Shown piece by piece: positions 1 to 10,124 of a DNA stretch of 64,000 nt. This stretch comes from Conchocele bisecta. Its lineage: Eukaryota; Mollusca; Bivalvia; Lucinida; Thyasiridae. The position numbers and the translations under genes are program-made. The notes beneath the pieces are model-generated. The model saw only the letters and a program-made list of their open reading frames with translations, searched no databases and was not told the origin of the DNA. Each line of letters opens with the position of its first letter. Position 1 is the first letter of the stretch. The stretch spans positions 124,114,569 through 124,178,568 of the forward strand of contig CM055266.1 of NCBI GenBank assembly GCA_029237695.1, in the 5' to 3' direction.

Positions 1-213
1 ATTCTGGTGAAACTGAAGTTTCCGCAGCTGGACAGCCATAATTATATGACCATTCTTAAATTGCCACTGTTGAAAAGTTAGTCTTCTAAATAATGTCAAA
101 TTACATTTGCTGTCACGAAATAGGTCAGACAAGACAATGGTAGGCAGTTTATTGAGATATTATAGCAAAAAAATGCGCTTATAGGTATCACTGTGCTAAA
201 TATAGTACACATC
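1..213. other. Intron or downstream sequence, nothing recognised
   Basis: AT-rich sequence downstream of the last exon seen in the window. I checked the minus strand for a further ankyrin exon with an acceptor and donor and found none. Confidence 0.4.
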
Positions 214-657
214 GGCCAGGGGTATGCTTTTGTAGTCCGGTATAAAAAAATAGTGCAGACGTTTTGAGGCCACAGACCCAGTTTGCTTGTAAATCCTGAT
301 CCATTACAGCCCAATTTTACTTGAGAAACATGTTGGGGTGTTTTTAACACCAGTTTCCAGCATATATTTCTAGCATTTAAAAGAAATTACTGAGCCTGCT
401 TGTCACGTGATGTGAACACTGCGTCACATGACACTTTGATGATAAACAAAATGGCGGACAGGACAATGTTGAAATTTTCTTTCGTAGGAGTAAGTGAACA
501 TATTGTTTAATTAGTGAAAATCCGGTGCAGACAGGTTGCAGGTTATGAACAGGTAGGTTCCACAGCATCCATACGAATAGTGAAAGTGTGAGAGAATGGC
601 CATATTTGGAGGAATCGGTTAAGTTGTATAGTAAAACTAATTGGTGGTTGCTAGCCT
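214..657 (-). repeat. Solo partial copy of the GGTTAG-ended repeat
   Basis: This is the reverse complement of the terminal direct repeats found at 30988-31460 and 32347-32822. It shares the stretch around TAGTCCGGTATAAAAAAATA and the end GGTGGTTGCTAGCCT. The other end is diverged or lost near 214. Being a lone copy, it shows the repeat can exist without the internal region seen at 31461-32346. It carries several extra bases and differs far more from the other two copies than they do from each other. Confidence 0.65.
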
Positions 658-973
658 GATAAGGAAGTACATATATGACGTTTGAAGTCCATCCGACTTA
701 CCGTTGCAGAGATAATGGGTACACAAAACCAAACGCAAATCTTTCTTAAGTAATTTGACCTTGACCTTGGACATGAAGGCCGTATGAGTGTGGTATAGAA
801 TGAAAATACGGATGATGATAGGGAAGTATGTGAAGTTTGAGGTCAATTCGATTTACCGTTACAGAGATAATGGGTACCCAAAAACGTTAACGTGGATGGA
901 CGGACAAACGGACGGACGGAATTACTAAAACTATATACCCCTCGACATACTTCATATGCCAGGGGTATAATTA
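658..973 (+). repeat. TGACCTTGACCTTGG repeat element, right part with terminal hairpin
   Basis: Two diverged units of about 160 bp (each ending CAGAGATAATGGGTAC) are followed by a GGAC/GACG microsatellite near 895-920. A terminal hairpin follows, formed by ATACCCCTCGACATAC and its partner in TATGCCAGGGGTAT, and the element closes AT-rich. The same family is at 27404-27857 plus 30733-30775, and at 45850-47830. The order core repeats, microsatellite, hairpin is that of pearl-like elements in bivalves; assignment to that class is inference. Confidence 0.65.
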
Positions 974-1260
974 CATATCACCATTGGAGTAAACGCAGTT
1001 TGATTCAAATATGGTCCCACCATGGTGTACATTTACATGTATTTATAACCATTACCCGGAAGTTTCCAGCATATTCAGTAAAACAAATTATCAATTCTCG
1101 ATACATCTACAGGGCTCCAGATAAGGAATTAGTAATTGAGTATTGTCACTACATAATTTCTGAAGCAATTGGGTATTTCAAAATTTTAATTGGTTAAAAT
1201 GAAATCACACTACTGTTTACACATCAGCAGACTGCAATTATTGAATAGTCTGCTTCGAAA

Positions 1261-1336
1261 TGAAAACATGTCTTGGCATTTCATTAGAATTGTCTCCTTG
1301 GAGACAATTCTAATGAATCACCAAGATGTGTTTTCA
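1261..1336. repeat. Foldback (hairpin) element
   Basis: Near-perfect inverted repeat with arms of about 37 nt meeting at GTCTCCTTGGAGAC (arm start TGAAAACATGTCTTGG). Probably a small palindromic MITE remnant. No clear target duplication was seen. Confidence 0.7.
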
Positions 1337-1490
1337 TGGAACATACAATAAATGATCAATTCTCGATACCTTTGGGCTCGGCTCTCAAACGGTAGGAATT
1401 CCTCGACAAGCCTCGGAATTCCTACATGTTTCCTAGCCTCGCTTGTAAACCGCTAAACACCACACATCGTATTCTTCATGGCCCACATAC

Positions 1491-1620
1491 CTTTTCGAGC
1501 AGTGTACTGACGATCTCGACAAAGTCGTTGACTGCGGCCATGTGGAGCGGAAAGTATCCCTCGTCAATGAAGGGTACTTTTACCAGGTGTGGGCTGCGGT
1601 CCACGATGATGCTCACAGCC
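1491..1620 (-). CDS. MIB2-like: MIB2-like exon x: ankyrin repeat
   Basis: 130 nt: one base completing a split Ala codon, then 43 codons (residues 496-538), ending in phase 0 at a GTATGTGG donor. It reads AVSIIVDRSPHLVKV, then DEGYFPLHMAAVNDFVEI, an ankyrin repeat that lines up with the -DGFTALHLAALNNHVEV- repeat of vertebrate mind bombs. The acceptor is TACAG directly before GGCTGTG. A transposon end lies only 5 bases upstream of the exon, so almost no original intron sequence remains on that side and the pyrimidine tract is poor. The next exon is outside the window. Confidence 0.85.
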
Positions 1621-1625
1621 CTGTA

Positions 1626-3128
1626 GCCGATTTCATCAAAATTGCAAAGTATACTTATCTACCAAAGTATACTTTGAGGGAGTAATCATTTATTTTTTCC
1701 GAAAATCCATTATTTCATATAGAACTAATGACTGCATAAATTTGATGATTAAAAGTATGCAGAATTATTATAATGAATTTATTACATTATCTCGTAATAA
1801 ATTCAGTATCATAACAAGAAACGAGGCAAAGCCACGAAGGCCAGGTTTTTTCCAAGCATGGACACTTGGATAGCATAATTATACCCACTTTTTGTAGACT
1901 AGATGGCCGTGGCCTGCATGTCGCGCCTTGGGGCGAGGCATGGACATTAAAAAAATAGATATAGTAGATGGAAAAACTTTAACGAAAAAACTTTAACCGG
2001 ACACACGGACGTACGGACGGACGGACGTATGCCAAAATGCCGACGATATCGCCTTTCCGCAAGCGGGTGCGACAATGATGATAAACACCCATGTGAAGTA
2101 TCAAGGTAATGGGTGAAGCAGTTGCAGAGATATAGTACACGAAAAAACTTTAACAAATATATTCAAAGTAATTTGACCTTGACATTGATCACAGGGGCCG
2201 CACGGTTGGGGGTTAGAGTGAAAATATGGACGATGTTAAACACCCATGTGAAGTTTCAAGGTAATGGGCGAAGCAGTTGCAGAGATATAGTATAACAAAA
2301 AAGTTTTAACCAAAAAATTTAACCAGACGTACGTTAAAAAGTTAACGTTCAAAATGGCTAAGTCAATTACGTAGAAATAATAGGTGAAGGTAAAAAAATG
2401 GTCACATGTTGGATAGTTGTATGTGGTAGGCACCCCGTGGTTATGAAGCTGTGAAAGTTTGGTGGTCCTAGGTGGTACAGTACCAAAGAAATGGACTTAA
2501 ACACGAAAACTTAACATTGTAAACGCGAAAAGTTAACATTGAAAATGGCTAAGTCGACTGCGCGGAAAAAATGGGTCAAGTTAAAAAAAAAGTAACATGT
2601 TGGATAGTGATATGTGGTGGGGACCCCTTGATTATGAAGCTGTGAAAGTTTGGTGGTCCTAGGTGGTACAGTACCAAAGAAATGGACTGAAACACGAAAA
2701 CTTAACATTGAAAACGCGAAAACTTAACATTGAAAATGGCTAAGTCGACTGCGCAGAAAAAATGGGTCAAGTTAAAAAAAAAGTAACATGTTAGATAGTG
2801 ATATGTGGTGGGCACCCCTTGATTATGAAGCTGTAAATAGGATGGTACAGTATAACAAAGAAATGGACTCAAACACGAAAATTTAACATTGATTTGTTTG
2901 GACGCCGCCCGCCCCCCCCCACCAGCCCGCCGCCCGCCCGCCCCTCCCGACGCCCGCACCGCGCCCGCCCGACCCGCCCGCCGCCCGCCCGGCTTTCGCC
3001 AATCCAATAGCCTGGATTTTTTTCAAAAAACCTGGCTAAAAATTAATAAATTTATCCTAAAATTGAAAATTTCTCCCTCAAAGTAACTTTGCTAGAAAAG
3101 TATACTTTGCAATGTTGGTGAAATCGGC
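1626..3128. mobile_element. TA-flanked DNA element with AAAGTATACTTT termini, split by a second repeat
   Basis: The ends are inverted repeats: GCCGATTTCA at 1626 and its complement TGAAATCGGC ending at 3128. Each is followed inward by paired AAAGTATACTTT palindromes and GAGGGAGAAAT. A TA dinucleotide flanks each side (1624-1625 and 3129-3130), the duplication typical of Tc1/mariner-type elements. Intact 362-bp relatives are at 11917-12278 and 17481-17842. The middle is interrupted by the repeat at 1813-3042. No transposase frame is visible, so it is non-autonomous. Confidence 0.8.
1813..3042 (+). repeat. AACAAGAAACGAGG family, copy A (inserted in the TA element)
   Basis: Begins AACAAGAAACGAGGCAAAGC and ends CCTGGCTAAAAA. 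Subterminal GCCAGGTTTTTT and its complement AAAAAACCTGGC lie at the two ends. Inside are a GGACGGACGT microsatellite, repeated units ending CAGAGATATAGTA, units ending AACTTAACATTG, and a very GC-rich CCCGCC tract (about 2904-2998). Copies B and C are at 34345-36425 and 36563-37753. No protein is encoded; the Arg/Ala-rich frames come from the GC tract. Confidence 0.75.
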
Positions 3129-3180
3129 TACTGGGGACAGGAACAGGGACAGGGAATTTAATTAAGGAATAAATTTGATT

Positions 3181-3384
3181 TTATTTATTGGTGTTTAACA
3201 GCCTATCAACAGCTTATGTCATTTAAGGCCGGGTTAAGGAATAAAACCATGGGTTGTTACGTTTACTGTAGTATGAAAATCATTTGGTCTGTTTAAAGTG
3301 TGTGAAGAAGGACGCCACACACTTTAAAGACCAAATGTTTTTAATACCACAGTAAACACAACAACCCATGGTTTTAATAACCTA
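3181..3384. repeat. SINE fragment joined to a long hairpin
   Basis: 3181-3235 matches the body seen at 7100-7145 and 61065-61095 (GTGTTTAACAGCCTATCAAC). From 3232 to 3382 a long inverted repeat follows, with arms of about 65 nt (CCATGGGTTGTTACG against AACAACCCATGG) around a short loop near 3310. Confidence 0.65.
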
Positions 3385-3660
3385 GTTGTGGTTGTGGAAA
3401 TTAATGACGTCAAACTTTAACAAATCAACAATGTCGCACAATGTCACGTGGGGCTAATGTAATGCATTGTGATATAAACGCAATACCTTGAATGTGTTAA
3501 ATATTCTTAAGTACGAAATAGGGTTAAAGTTGGTGTCCCATTGATCAGGCACAACTAAGTGTATAATTGTGTAGCTATTCAACCAGTTTTAACTAGATTG
3601 GTCAATAAGCGAGGCATACAGAATACCCCGCGTGGGCCCAGATACCCCTAAATATGTAAA

Positions 3661-4192
3661 GATTTTCCAATTGTGTGGACTTGTGACCTTTGACTCTGGG
3701 CTTAGCGGGGGTGGCACGAATGTGAATTTGTCACAGGGTGGTAGAGGTACATTGGAGCAATGCGTGTGTGAAATGTGAAGCAGATCCGAGCAAGGAAATA
3801 GAAGTTATAACTGATTTCTTTGATGTTAAGTTTTGCAAAGAGACAAAGTATGTGAACTTGTCACAGCATGATAGTAGAGCCTTAGGAATGCATGCATGAA
3901 ATATTAAGAATTTTTTATGAAAGAAATAGAAGTTATAACTTATTTCTCTGATGTTAAGTTTTGTAAACAGACCAAGTATGTGACCTTGACCTTGGGATCA
4001 GTAGAGGTTGGATGGTCGTGGATTTGTCACAGCATGATAGTACAACCTTAGAGGAATGCACAAGTGAAATATTAAGAATTTTCAATGAAGGAAATAGAAG
4101 TTATAACTTATTTCTCTGATGTTAAGTTTTGTAAAGAGACCAAATATTTGACCTTGGGATCAGCGGGAGTTGGACGGTCATGGATTTGGCGC
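3661..4192 (+). repeat. Diverged 168-bp-type core units
   Basis: About three units related to the arrays at 21086-24836 and 41465-43858. The first holds GGGCTTAGCGGGGGTGGCAC and GAAGCAGATCCGAGCAAGGA. Later units carry GGATTTGTCACAGCATGATA, which is closer to the 41-43 kb array. It therefore looks intermediate between the two array types. The microsatellite at 4193 follows directly. Confidence 0.7.
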
Positions 4193-4346
4193 GACCGACC
4201 GACCGAACGAACTCGACAGACAGACCGACCGACCGACCGACCGACCGACCGACCGACCGACCGACCGACCGACCGACCGACCGACCGACAGTCCGACCGA
4301 CGGACGACCGACCGACCGACGCACGCACACACACACACACACACTC
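4193..4346 (+). repeat. GACC microsatellite followed by CA run
   Basis: Long (GACC)n tract with a few substitutions, ending in a short (CA)n run. It occupies the position a microsatellite has in pearl-like elements, next to the core units. The Thr-Asp-Arg-Pro or Val-Gly-Arg-Ser frames here are microsatellite translations, not genes. Confidence 0.95.
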
Positions 4347-4370
4347 ACAGACGCACGGACACCCGGACAA

Positions 4371-4535
4371 AATTCTTTCCCACGATATAACAATTTGTTC
4401 CCTCGAATTAACAATTCGTTCCCATGATATAACAATTTGTTCCCATGAATTAACAACCCCTGGGAGCGAATTGTTATTTTGTGGGAACGAATTGTTAAAT
4501 TGAGGGAACGAATTGTTAATTCGTGGGTCTTGAAC
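4371..4535. repeat. 20-bp minisatellite in inverted halves
   Basis: Repeats of about 19-21 bp built on GGGAACGAATTGTTAAATTG. The left half is in the opposite orientation to the right half, so the block folds on itself near 4455. The same unit recurs at 43955-44170. Confidence 0.8.
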
Positions 4536-4747
4536 AGCAGTACTTATCAATTTCTATCACACATGCCAGACAGCAGGATGGTACTATTGCCTTCAACTAG
4601 TATACTGTCTGTTTCATGAAACCTGCCCAAATTTTACGGCTATATAAACGATGCAATATTTTTTTCGATAATAATAAATTGTATCAAAATTTACGAATGA
4701 GCCTTCTTTTTATTTCGTGAAATTTAGTCCAATTGATTTTATTACAA

Positions 4748-6338
4748 AACAAGAGCGCCATGATGGCCCTAATTCGCTCACCTGACTCCATGAATACCAG
4801 AGGAGAATGTGACATTGAGTTCATGTGTTGTTTTTAGATGGCGGTCATCTGGGATTAAGCGATGACTCTCATTTTACCAAATCTGAAAATGCTTCACCCA
4901 AGGATCTTAACTTACTATGAAGTTTGGCCAGCATCGGCCATGTGGTTCCAGAGAAAAAGACGTTCAAAATCTTGAATAAATGGACCTATTGGAGGCCATT
5001 ATGGATGACATAATCATCCGATTCCGACAAATATTGCACAAGAGCAATCGCATCATCGATACCTTCAATTTGATATATGACATGAGCATATTTGGCCCCA
5101 CGGGCCACGCCCATTTTTGACCCCGGGGTCATCATTTTAACACCTTTGAAAGAGCATTGTACATTGATCATTCCTACCAAGTTTCGTCGAAATCCGGCTG
5201 GCAGTTCATGAGAAGAAGATTTTTTAAGAATTTGTGTTATTTTTAGATGGCGGCCATCTTGGATTAGCGACGACCTCCGTTTTAACAAATCTGAAAAGGT
5301 TTCACCCATGGACCATAACTGTGAAGTTTGGCCACCATGGGCCAAGCAGTTCGTGGGAAAACAATTTTGAAATCTCTAATATTTAAAGAACGACCTTTTG
5401 ACCTTTCGGCGACCATCTTGGATGACATGACCATCCAATTTTGACAAAAAATGCACCAGAGCGATCACCTCTTTGATACCTTCGATTTGATATAGACAAG
5501 ACCATATTTGGGCAAATATAAAATTTGACCCCAATTTGACCCCACGGGCCACGCCAATTTTTGACCCCGGGGTCACCATTTTAACAACTTTGAAAGAGCA
5601 TTGTACATCGATCATTCCTACCAAGTTTCGTCGAAATCCGGCTGGCGGTTCATGAGAAGAAGATTTTTTAAGAACTTATGCTATTTTTAGACGCGGCCAT
5701 TTTGGATTAGCGATGACTTCCATTTTAACAAATCTGAAAAGGCTTCACCCATGGACCATAACTTTTAAGTTTGGCTACCATGGGCCAAGCGGTTCATGTG
5801 AAGAAGAATTTTGAAATCTCTAATAAAAGAACGACCTTTTTACCTTTCGGCGGCCATCTTGGATGACATAACCATCCGATTTTGACAATAAATGCACCAG
5901 AGTGATCGCCTCGTTGATACCTTCGATTTGATATATGACATGACCAAATTCGGTCAAAAATAAAATTTGACCCCAATTTGACCCCACGGGCCACGCACGC
6001 CCATTTGTGACTCCGGGGTCACCATTTTAACACCTTTGAAAGAGCATTGTACATCGATCATTCCTACTAAGTTTTGTCGAAATCCAGTTGGCGGTTCTTG
6101 AGAAGATTTTTTAAGAATTTGTGCTATTTTAGACGGCGGCCATCTTGGATTACGTGATAACGTCATTTTAACAATTTTGTAATCCCCCTACCTAAGGACC
6201 ATGACCATGAAGTTTGGTGACTATAGGCCCAATGGTTACAGAGGAGAAGACATTTGAAAATGTTCACGGACGACGACGGACGACGGACACATTGCGGTAA
6301 CAATAGCTCACATGAGCTTCGCTCAGGTGAGCTAAAAA
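4748..6338 (+). mobile_element. ACAAGAGC...GAGCTAAAAA element with three tandem internal units
   Basis: Starts ACAAGAGCGCCATGATGGCC with GCTCACCTGA close by, and ends with the hairpin AGCTTCGCTCAGGTGAGCTAAAAA. Internally it holds three full units and one partial unit of about 430-440 bp, starting near 4840, 5247, 5690 and 6130. Each carries GGCGGCCATCTTGGAT, ACCCCGGGGTCA and GTTTCGTCGAAATCC. A (GACGGAC)n stretch precedes the terminal hairpin. The layout (tandem core, microsatellite, 3-prime hairpin, AT-rich end) suggests a non-autonomous Helentron/pearl-type element. The frames inside repeat with the units and carry no known domain. Confidence 0.75.
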
Positions 6339-6339
6339 C

Positions 6340-6412
6340 AATGTCCCCATGTTAAATCCCAAAGACATCTTCACAGAGTGAAGATCTCTATGGGGATGTA
6401 ACATGGGGACAT
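6340..6412. repeat. Palindromic element
   Basis: Inverted repeat with outer arms ATGTCCCCATGTT / AACATGGGGACAT and an inner AGACATCTTCAC / GTGAAGATCTCT pair. It starts right after the end of the ACAAGAGC element. Confidence 0.65.
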
Positions 6413-6756
6413 ATTTTTCCTATTTCAGAAATAGTTGACCGATTTTCAAAATTTAACTTTTGTTTTCTTAGATAGATCATTTCCAAGATTATCCAGGTTT
6501 CGGAGTTAATTTCCAAAATAATTTCTTTTACTCCTCCCACAGTTTGTCCGCCTCATTCCCCCCCCCCCCCCCATGTTAAGTTCCCATAGACAAATCAAGT
6601 TTTCGTAATAAAATCAAAATTTGGCTAAATAATTGACCACGAAATAAAGAGAAAGCTCATTCTTAAATTTTGATAAAATTTAAAATATCAAAAAAAATTG
6701 TCTTTTTGTATTGTTTATATGGCCGTACAATTTTAGTAGTGTGGCTTTTGTAAATT

Positions 6757-7010
6757 TATACCCCGATAAATTCTTCAAAAATGCTGTTTATTCCTACAAC
6801 CACTGGTGCTGCACTTCATGCCGATGTGAAATACGTCATGTCGAAAAATGCACAAGTTTTCCTAACAAGATTCCACTCAAATCTACTCGGAGCTATTGCA
6901 TAAACGTATTTTCATCTAGTAACCAGCGCAAATATTTTGCGCCGGTTACTAGATGAAAAAGTGTTTATGCAGTATCTTCTGCATATAGGTAGCTGAATGG
7001 AAATTTGTCA
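6757..7010. repeat. Hairpin MITE related to 49905-50090
   Basis: 6757-6800 is a fragment of the TATAGGAATGAATGG family (right arm TACCCCGATAAATTC). From about 6896 to 6972 the arms CATAAACG-TTTTCATCTAG and CTAGATGAAAAAGTG meet around GCGCAAATATTTTGCGC. The same hairpin with the same shoulders (GTGAAA, GTAGCTGAAT) is at 49905-50090. Confidence 0.65.
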
Positions 7011-7079
7011 GAACAAGTAAATGGGTTTAACATCCCAGAAACATCTAAGAAATACTATGTACGTATTTTTCACACCTAG

Positions 7080-7612
7080 TAAGTTTGTTTGTTTGTTTGT
7101 TGGGGTTTAACGGCCTATCAACAGCTAAGGTCATTTAAGGCCGGGTCAATGGGTTTAGTACTAAATCCCATATATTACCTGTAGAAGTACATGCACATGT
7201 TCAAGTACATGAACAAATGGGGGGGGGGGGATCCCAAAATCAGAACTGAATATTTACAATAACAAAACTATATATTCAGCCCTGAAATCAGTATAATCCT
7301 GATCTTATGCCAGGTCCTCGCCACACCAGAATCACTTGGCCCCTCTCAAAAGCAGTAGGATCAGTAATAATCTTACTACTTTTATAATGGGCAATAACCC
7401 AATTCAACTCCCAGGTAACTAAAGAGCCAAAGATAAAAACGTACCCGAGGGCCAAACCAGGAAAATCTTGATTCCTATAAGGAGGAACCCATACCGTTAA
7501 TTTACGCCGTCTCATTCGCCCGACCACCACCCACACACACCTAGTAAGAGGATTGAACTCACAACCTCCGGTATTGGAGTCCAATACCATATCCCCCTAG
7601 GCCATGGCCACA
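7080..7612 (-). mobile_element. tRNA-derived SINE
   Basis: On the minus strand it begins with a tRNA-like head (about 7607-7536) carrying GGCCTAGGGGGATATGG, a perfect anticodon-type stem GTATT/AATAC, and a B-box-like GAGTTCAATCC. The body runs through TTCAGCCCTGAAATC to the shared end (TTTAACGGCCTATCAACAGC on plus) and a (GTTT)n tail at 7085-7100. A G-run sits at 7219. Heads of the same type are at 39510-39572 and 54780-55090. Confidence 0.75.
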
Positions 7613-7809
7613 GGTGACAGAAAACAAATCACATGACAGTATATAGTATATTATTTATACAATGAGAGATTATGTCAGATTATTTTTTCCCATCACCTAT
7701 CACAGCCCATCCCTGACATGTGTCAGGAATCTGACGCTTATTTCTAATTTTACGCCGGCATGGACTGCAGCACCAGTAATAAAAATGTGTGGATATATAG
7801 AATGAATTT

Positions 7810-8080
7810 GATTAATTGGGTGTTTAATGGCCTATCAAGAGCTAAGGTTATTTAACCCTTTCCCTGTTTTGCGATATTTCGACTCTTCCAAATCAAAAAC
7901 ATCTGAATAAAAGAATCAAAGCAATTTCTCCTTTTTTTCCCACAATGTTTTCTAAAGACATCTTCTGCAGAGGCGTGAAAAGTCGTTTCTATCAGGGAAA
8001 GGGTTAAGGCGAGACCAATGGGTTCAATCCAGCATTTAACCTACTGCATTTGGAGGGAAAATCCCAAAATCAAATAAATA
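7810..8080. mobile_element. SINE fragment split by a TTAA MITE
   Basis: The body sequence GTTTAATGGCCTATCAAGAGC stops at a TTAA at 7852 and resumes after the second TTAA at 8007 with GGCGAGACCAATGGGTTC. It ends with GGGAAAATCCCAAAATCA just before exon ix. Confidence 0.65.
7856..8003. mobile_element. TTAA-flanked (piggyBac-like) MITE
   Basis: Ends CCCTTTCCCTG and CAGGGAAAGGG are inverted repeats flanked by TTAA on both sides (7852-7855, 8004-8007). TTAA duplication and CCC/GGG ends are the hallmark of piggyBac-type insertion. It is too short for a transposase. Confidence 0.8.
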
Positions 8081-8097
8081 TATAGAATGGTACGTAC

Positions 8098-8258
8098 GCT
8101 CGGTTGTCTTGAATAATGGCCCAGTGGAGAACATTCAAGTTATGCGCATTCAGCACTGTGTAGTCAGCATTGTCCTTCCCCAGCACGGCGTTGGTCAGTA
8201 GAGGCTGATCCTCCGTCTGTATTACACAGTCATGCATCGCCGTGTCCCCATTTGATGT
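8098..8258 (-). CDS. MIB2-like: MIB2-like exon ix: ankyrin repeats
   Basis: 161 nt: 53 codons (residues 442-494) plus two bases of a split Ala codon. Acceptor ATCCATAG before ACATCAAATG; donor GTACGTACC after GAGC. It reads TSNGDTAMHDCVIQTED, then a less regular stretch, then VLNAHNLNVLHWAIIQDNRA. The first part matches the -SEGDTPLHDAI- repeat and the second the -NNGFNALHHAAL-GN- repeat of mind bombs. Met replaces the usual Leu of TPLH and Trp follows LH, so the repeats are divergent. The intron before it is 24.6 kb, by far the largest here. Confidence 0.85.
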
Positions 8259-8299
8259 CTATGGATAAAACGTGAAGGTGAACTCTTTAACGTCCCAGC

Positions 8300-8620
8300 A
8301 ACAACTAGAGCCATATGAGATTTTGTTTGGAGAAATGGGAATTATGGGTTTTGTGACCAGTGTAGATCCGCCCAGTCTGATCATGATCTAGACGGTATTT
8401 ACCATTCCATCAATAAAACATCTGCTTCTAACAAGCAACATAGATCAGGCTGCAGGAATGTGCTATTCGATCAGGAGCTACACTGATCACAAATCCCATA
8501 AGCCCTATTTCTCCAGTCTCAGCTATATATGTGGCTGCGTTTGGAGAAATGGGGCTCATGTGATTTGTGACAAGTGTAGTCAAAGGACAAGGGACAATAA
8601 GGCCAAAAATCGGCCCACAC
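8300..8620. repeat. GTGGCTGTGACTGGAG-ended MITE remnants
   Basis: Pieces of the family best seen at 38362-38610 (GACCAGTGTAGATCC, ATCAGGAGCTACACTG, CCCATAAGCCC). The order is broken, so this is probably two degraded copies. Confidence 0.6.
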
Positions 8621-8874
8621 ACAAATTGGAAAATAACAGTGTAGTAGTGTACATTAATATGTCAGTTGAAAATAATGGAAGTCTCAAACTTAACATGAAA
8701 CAGTTCATGTCATTTACTTAGGGGTGAAAGCGTTACTCGTCACAGGTTGTAGCAGCATTGTCAATAGAAATAGCAGTATGGACAAAACTTGTAGAAATCT
8801 AATATCCTATCCACAGGAATCTTAGGGTTGTCAAATTCTCGGTGGATTAAATGTGTGTGTAGTTGGTCATGTAC

Positions 8875-9935
8875 CCCCCACACCCCACCCCCCATCCAAA
8901 ATCACAAGGTAGGACATAATCCCCCCCCCCCCCCCCCCCCCCCACCCCCCCCCCCCCCCCCCCTCGCCCGTGGAAATGCGGCCTAGGACATAATCCCCCC
9001 CGTCCGCAAAAACATGTGTAAATATTCGAGTTATTATGTAAATCCTGTATTTAAAAATGATTGACGAATGAACTCTATATAATAAATAACAAATCAGGTA
9101 TCGAGTATCTTTATGTATCTTTATTTTACGGTCACTTTGATCTTAATTGTTTGAATCATTGATTTCTTGATGCTATTGTGGTAATCATTGGAAGTATATG
9201 TGCTTTGGTTAATATTGTGCTGAATTATTAATGTGAACAGTATTCATTTGCTTGTGATGAAATGTGAGATTATGGTTAGCTGTTTCTCTTAGATAAATCC
9301 TTATTATAGAACATAACTATTGGAAGTATATGTGCTTTGGTTAATAGTGTGCTGAATTATTAATGTGAAGTTGTGAACAGTATTCATTTGCTTGTGATGA
9401 AATGTGAGATTATGGTTAGCTGTTTCTCTTAGATAAATCCTTATTATAGAACATAACTATTGGAAGTATATGTGCTTTGGTTAATATTGTGCTGAATTAT
9501 TAATGTGAAGTTGTGAACAGTATTCATTTGCTTGTGATGAAATGTGAGATTATGGTTAGCTGTTTCTCTTAGATAAATCCTTATTATAGAACATAACTAT
9601 TGAAGTATATGTGCTTTGGTTAATAGTGTGCTGAATTATTAATGTGCTTGTGCCAATAAAGATACTCGACACCTGATTTGTTATTTATTACATAGAGTTC
9701 ATTCGTCAATCATGTTAAAATACAGTATTTACATAATCACTCTCGCATATTTACATATGTTTTTGCGGACGGGAGGGGGGGATTATGTTCTAGGCCGCAT
9801 TTCCACGGGGGGGGGGGGGGGGAGAGGGGGGGGGGGGGAGGTATGTCTTACCTGTGATTTTGGACGGGGATTATGTCCTACCTGCATTTTAGACGGGGGG
9901 GATTTTGTCCTACCTGCATTTAAGACGGGGGGGGG
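8875..9935. mobile_element. Foldback element with C/G-run arms
   Basis: The left arm (about 8902-9114) and right arm (about 9654-9935) are inverted copies sharing AATGATTGACGAATGAACTC and AATAAATAACAAATCAGGT. Each arm carries long homopolymer runs (C at about 8922-8963, G at about 9806-9838) mixed with a short TAGGACATAATCCCCC unit. Between the arms lies the 140-bp tandem array. Large inverted arms with internal tandem repeats are the layout of foldback transposons. No coding frame of note. Confidence 0.75.
9187..9650 (+). repeat. 140-bp tandem repeat inside the foldback
   Basis: Three and a half units starting ATTGGAAGTATATGTGCTTT at 9187, 9319, 9459 and 9599. Spacings are 132, 140 and 140; the first unit lacks an 8-bp AAGTTGTG segment. 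Units are almost identical. Confidence 0.9.
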
Positions 9936-10124
9936 CCTTATTTCGCAATAAAAACATATTTTGACACCACTTCAGAATCATTTCCAATGGAAATGATTCT
10001 GAAGTGCTGTCAAAGCATGTTTTAAATTATTCTAAAGTACTGTCAAATCATGTTTTTGATGATAAAAATGGAAAATAGAAAATAAACAGCAGACGACAAC
10101 AAAATTAAGATAGCGGTCTAAGGG
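9936..10124. mobile_element. piggyBac-like MITE at the tandem-duplication border
   Basis: Right end CTAAGGG followed by TTAA (10125-10128). The interior holds GAAAATAAACAGCAGACGAC and a hairpin at about 9960-10010, as in the copies at 61882-62073 and 52434-52566. The left end is lost at the foldback element. The duplication at 10015 starts inside it. Confidence 0.7.

Noticed and set aside
2889..3007. Arg/Ala/Pro-rich frames
   Set aside because: Translation of the GC-rich CCCGCC tract of a repeat family present three times in the window.
4986..6166. Several 66-119-codon frames with similar proteins
   Set aside because: They recur with the 430-bp tandem units of a non-coding element and are interrupted differently in each unit.
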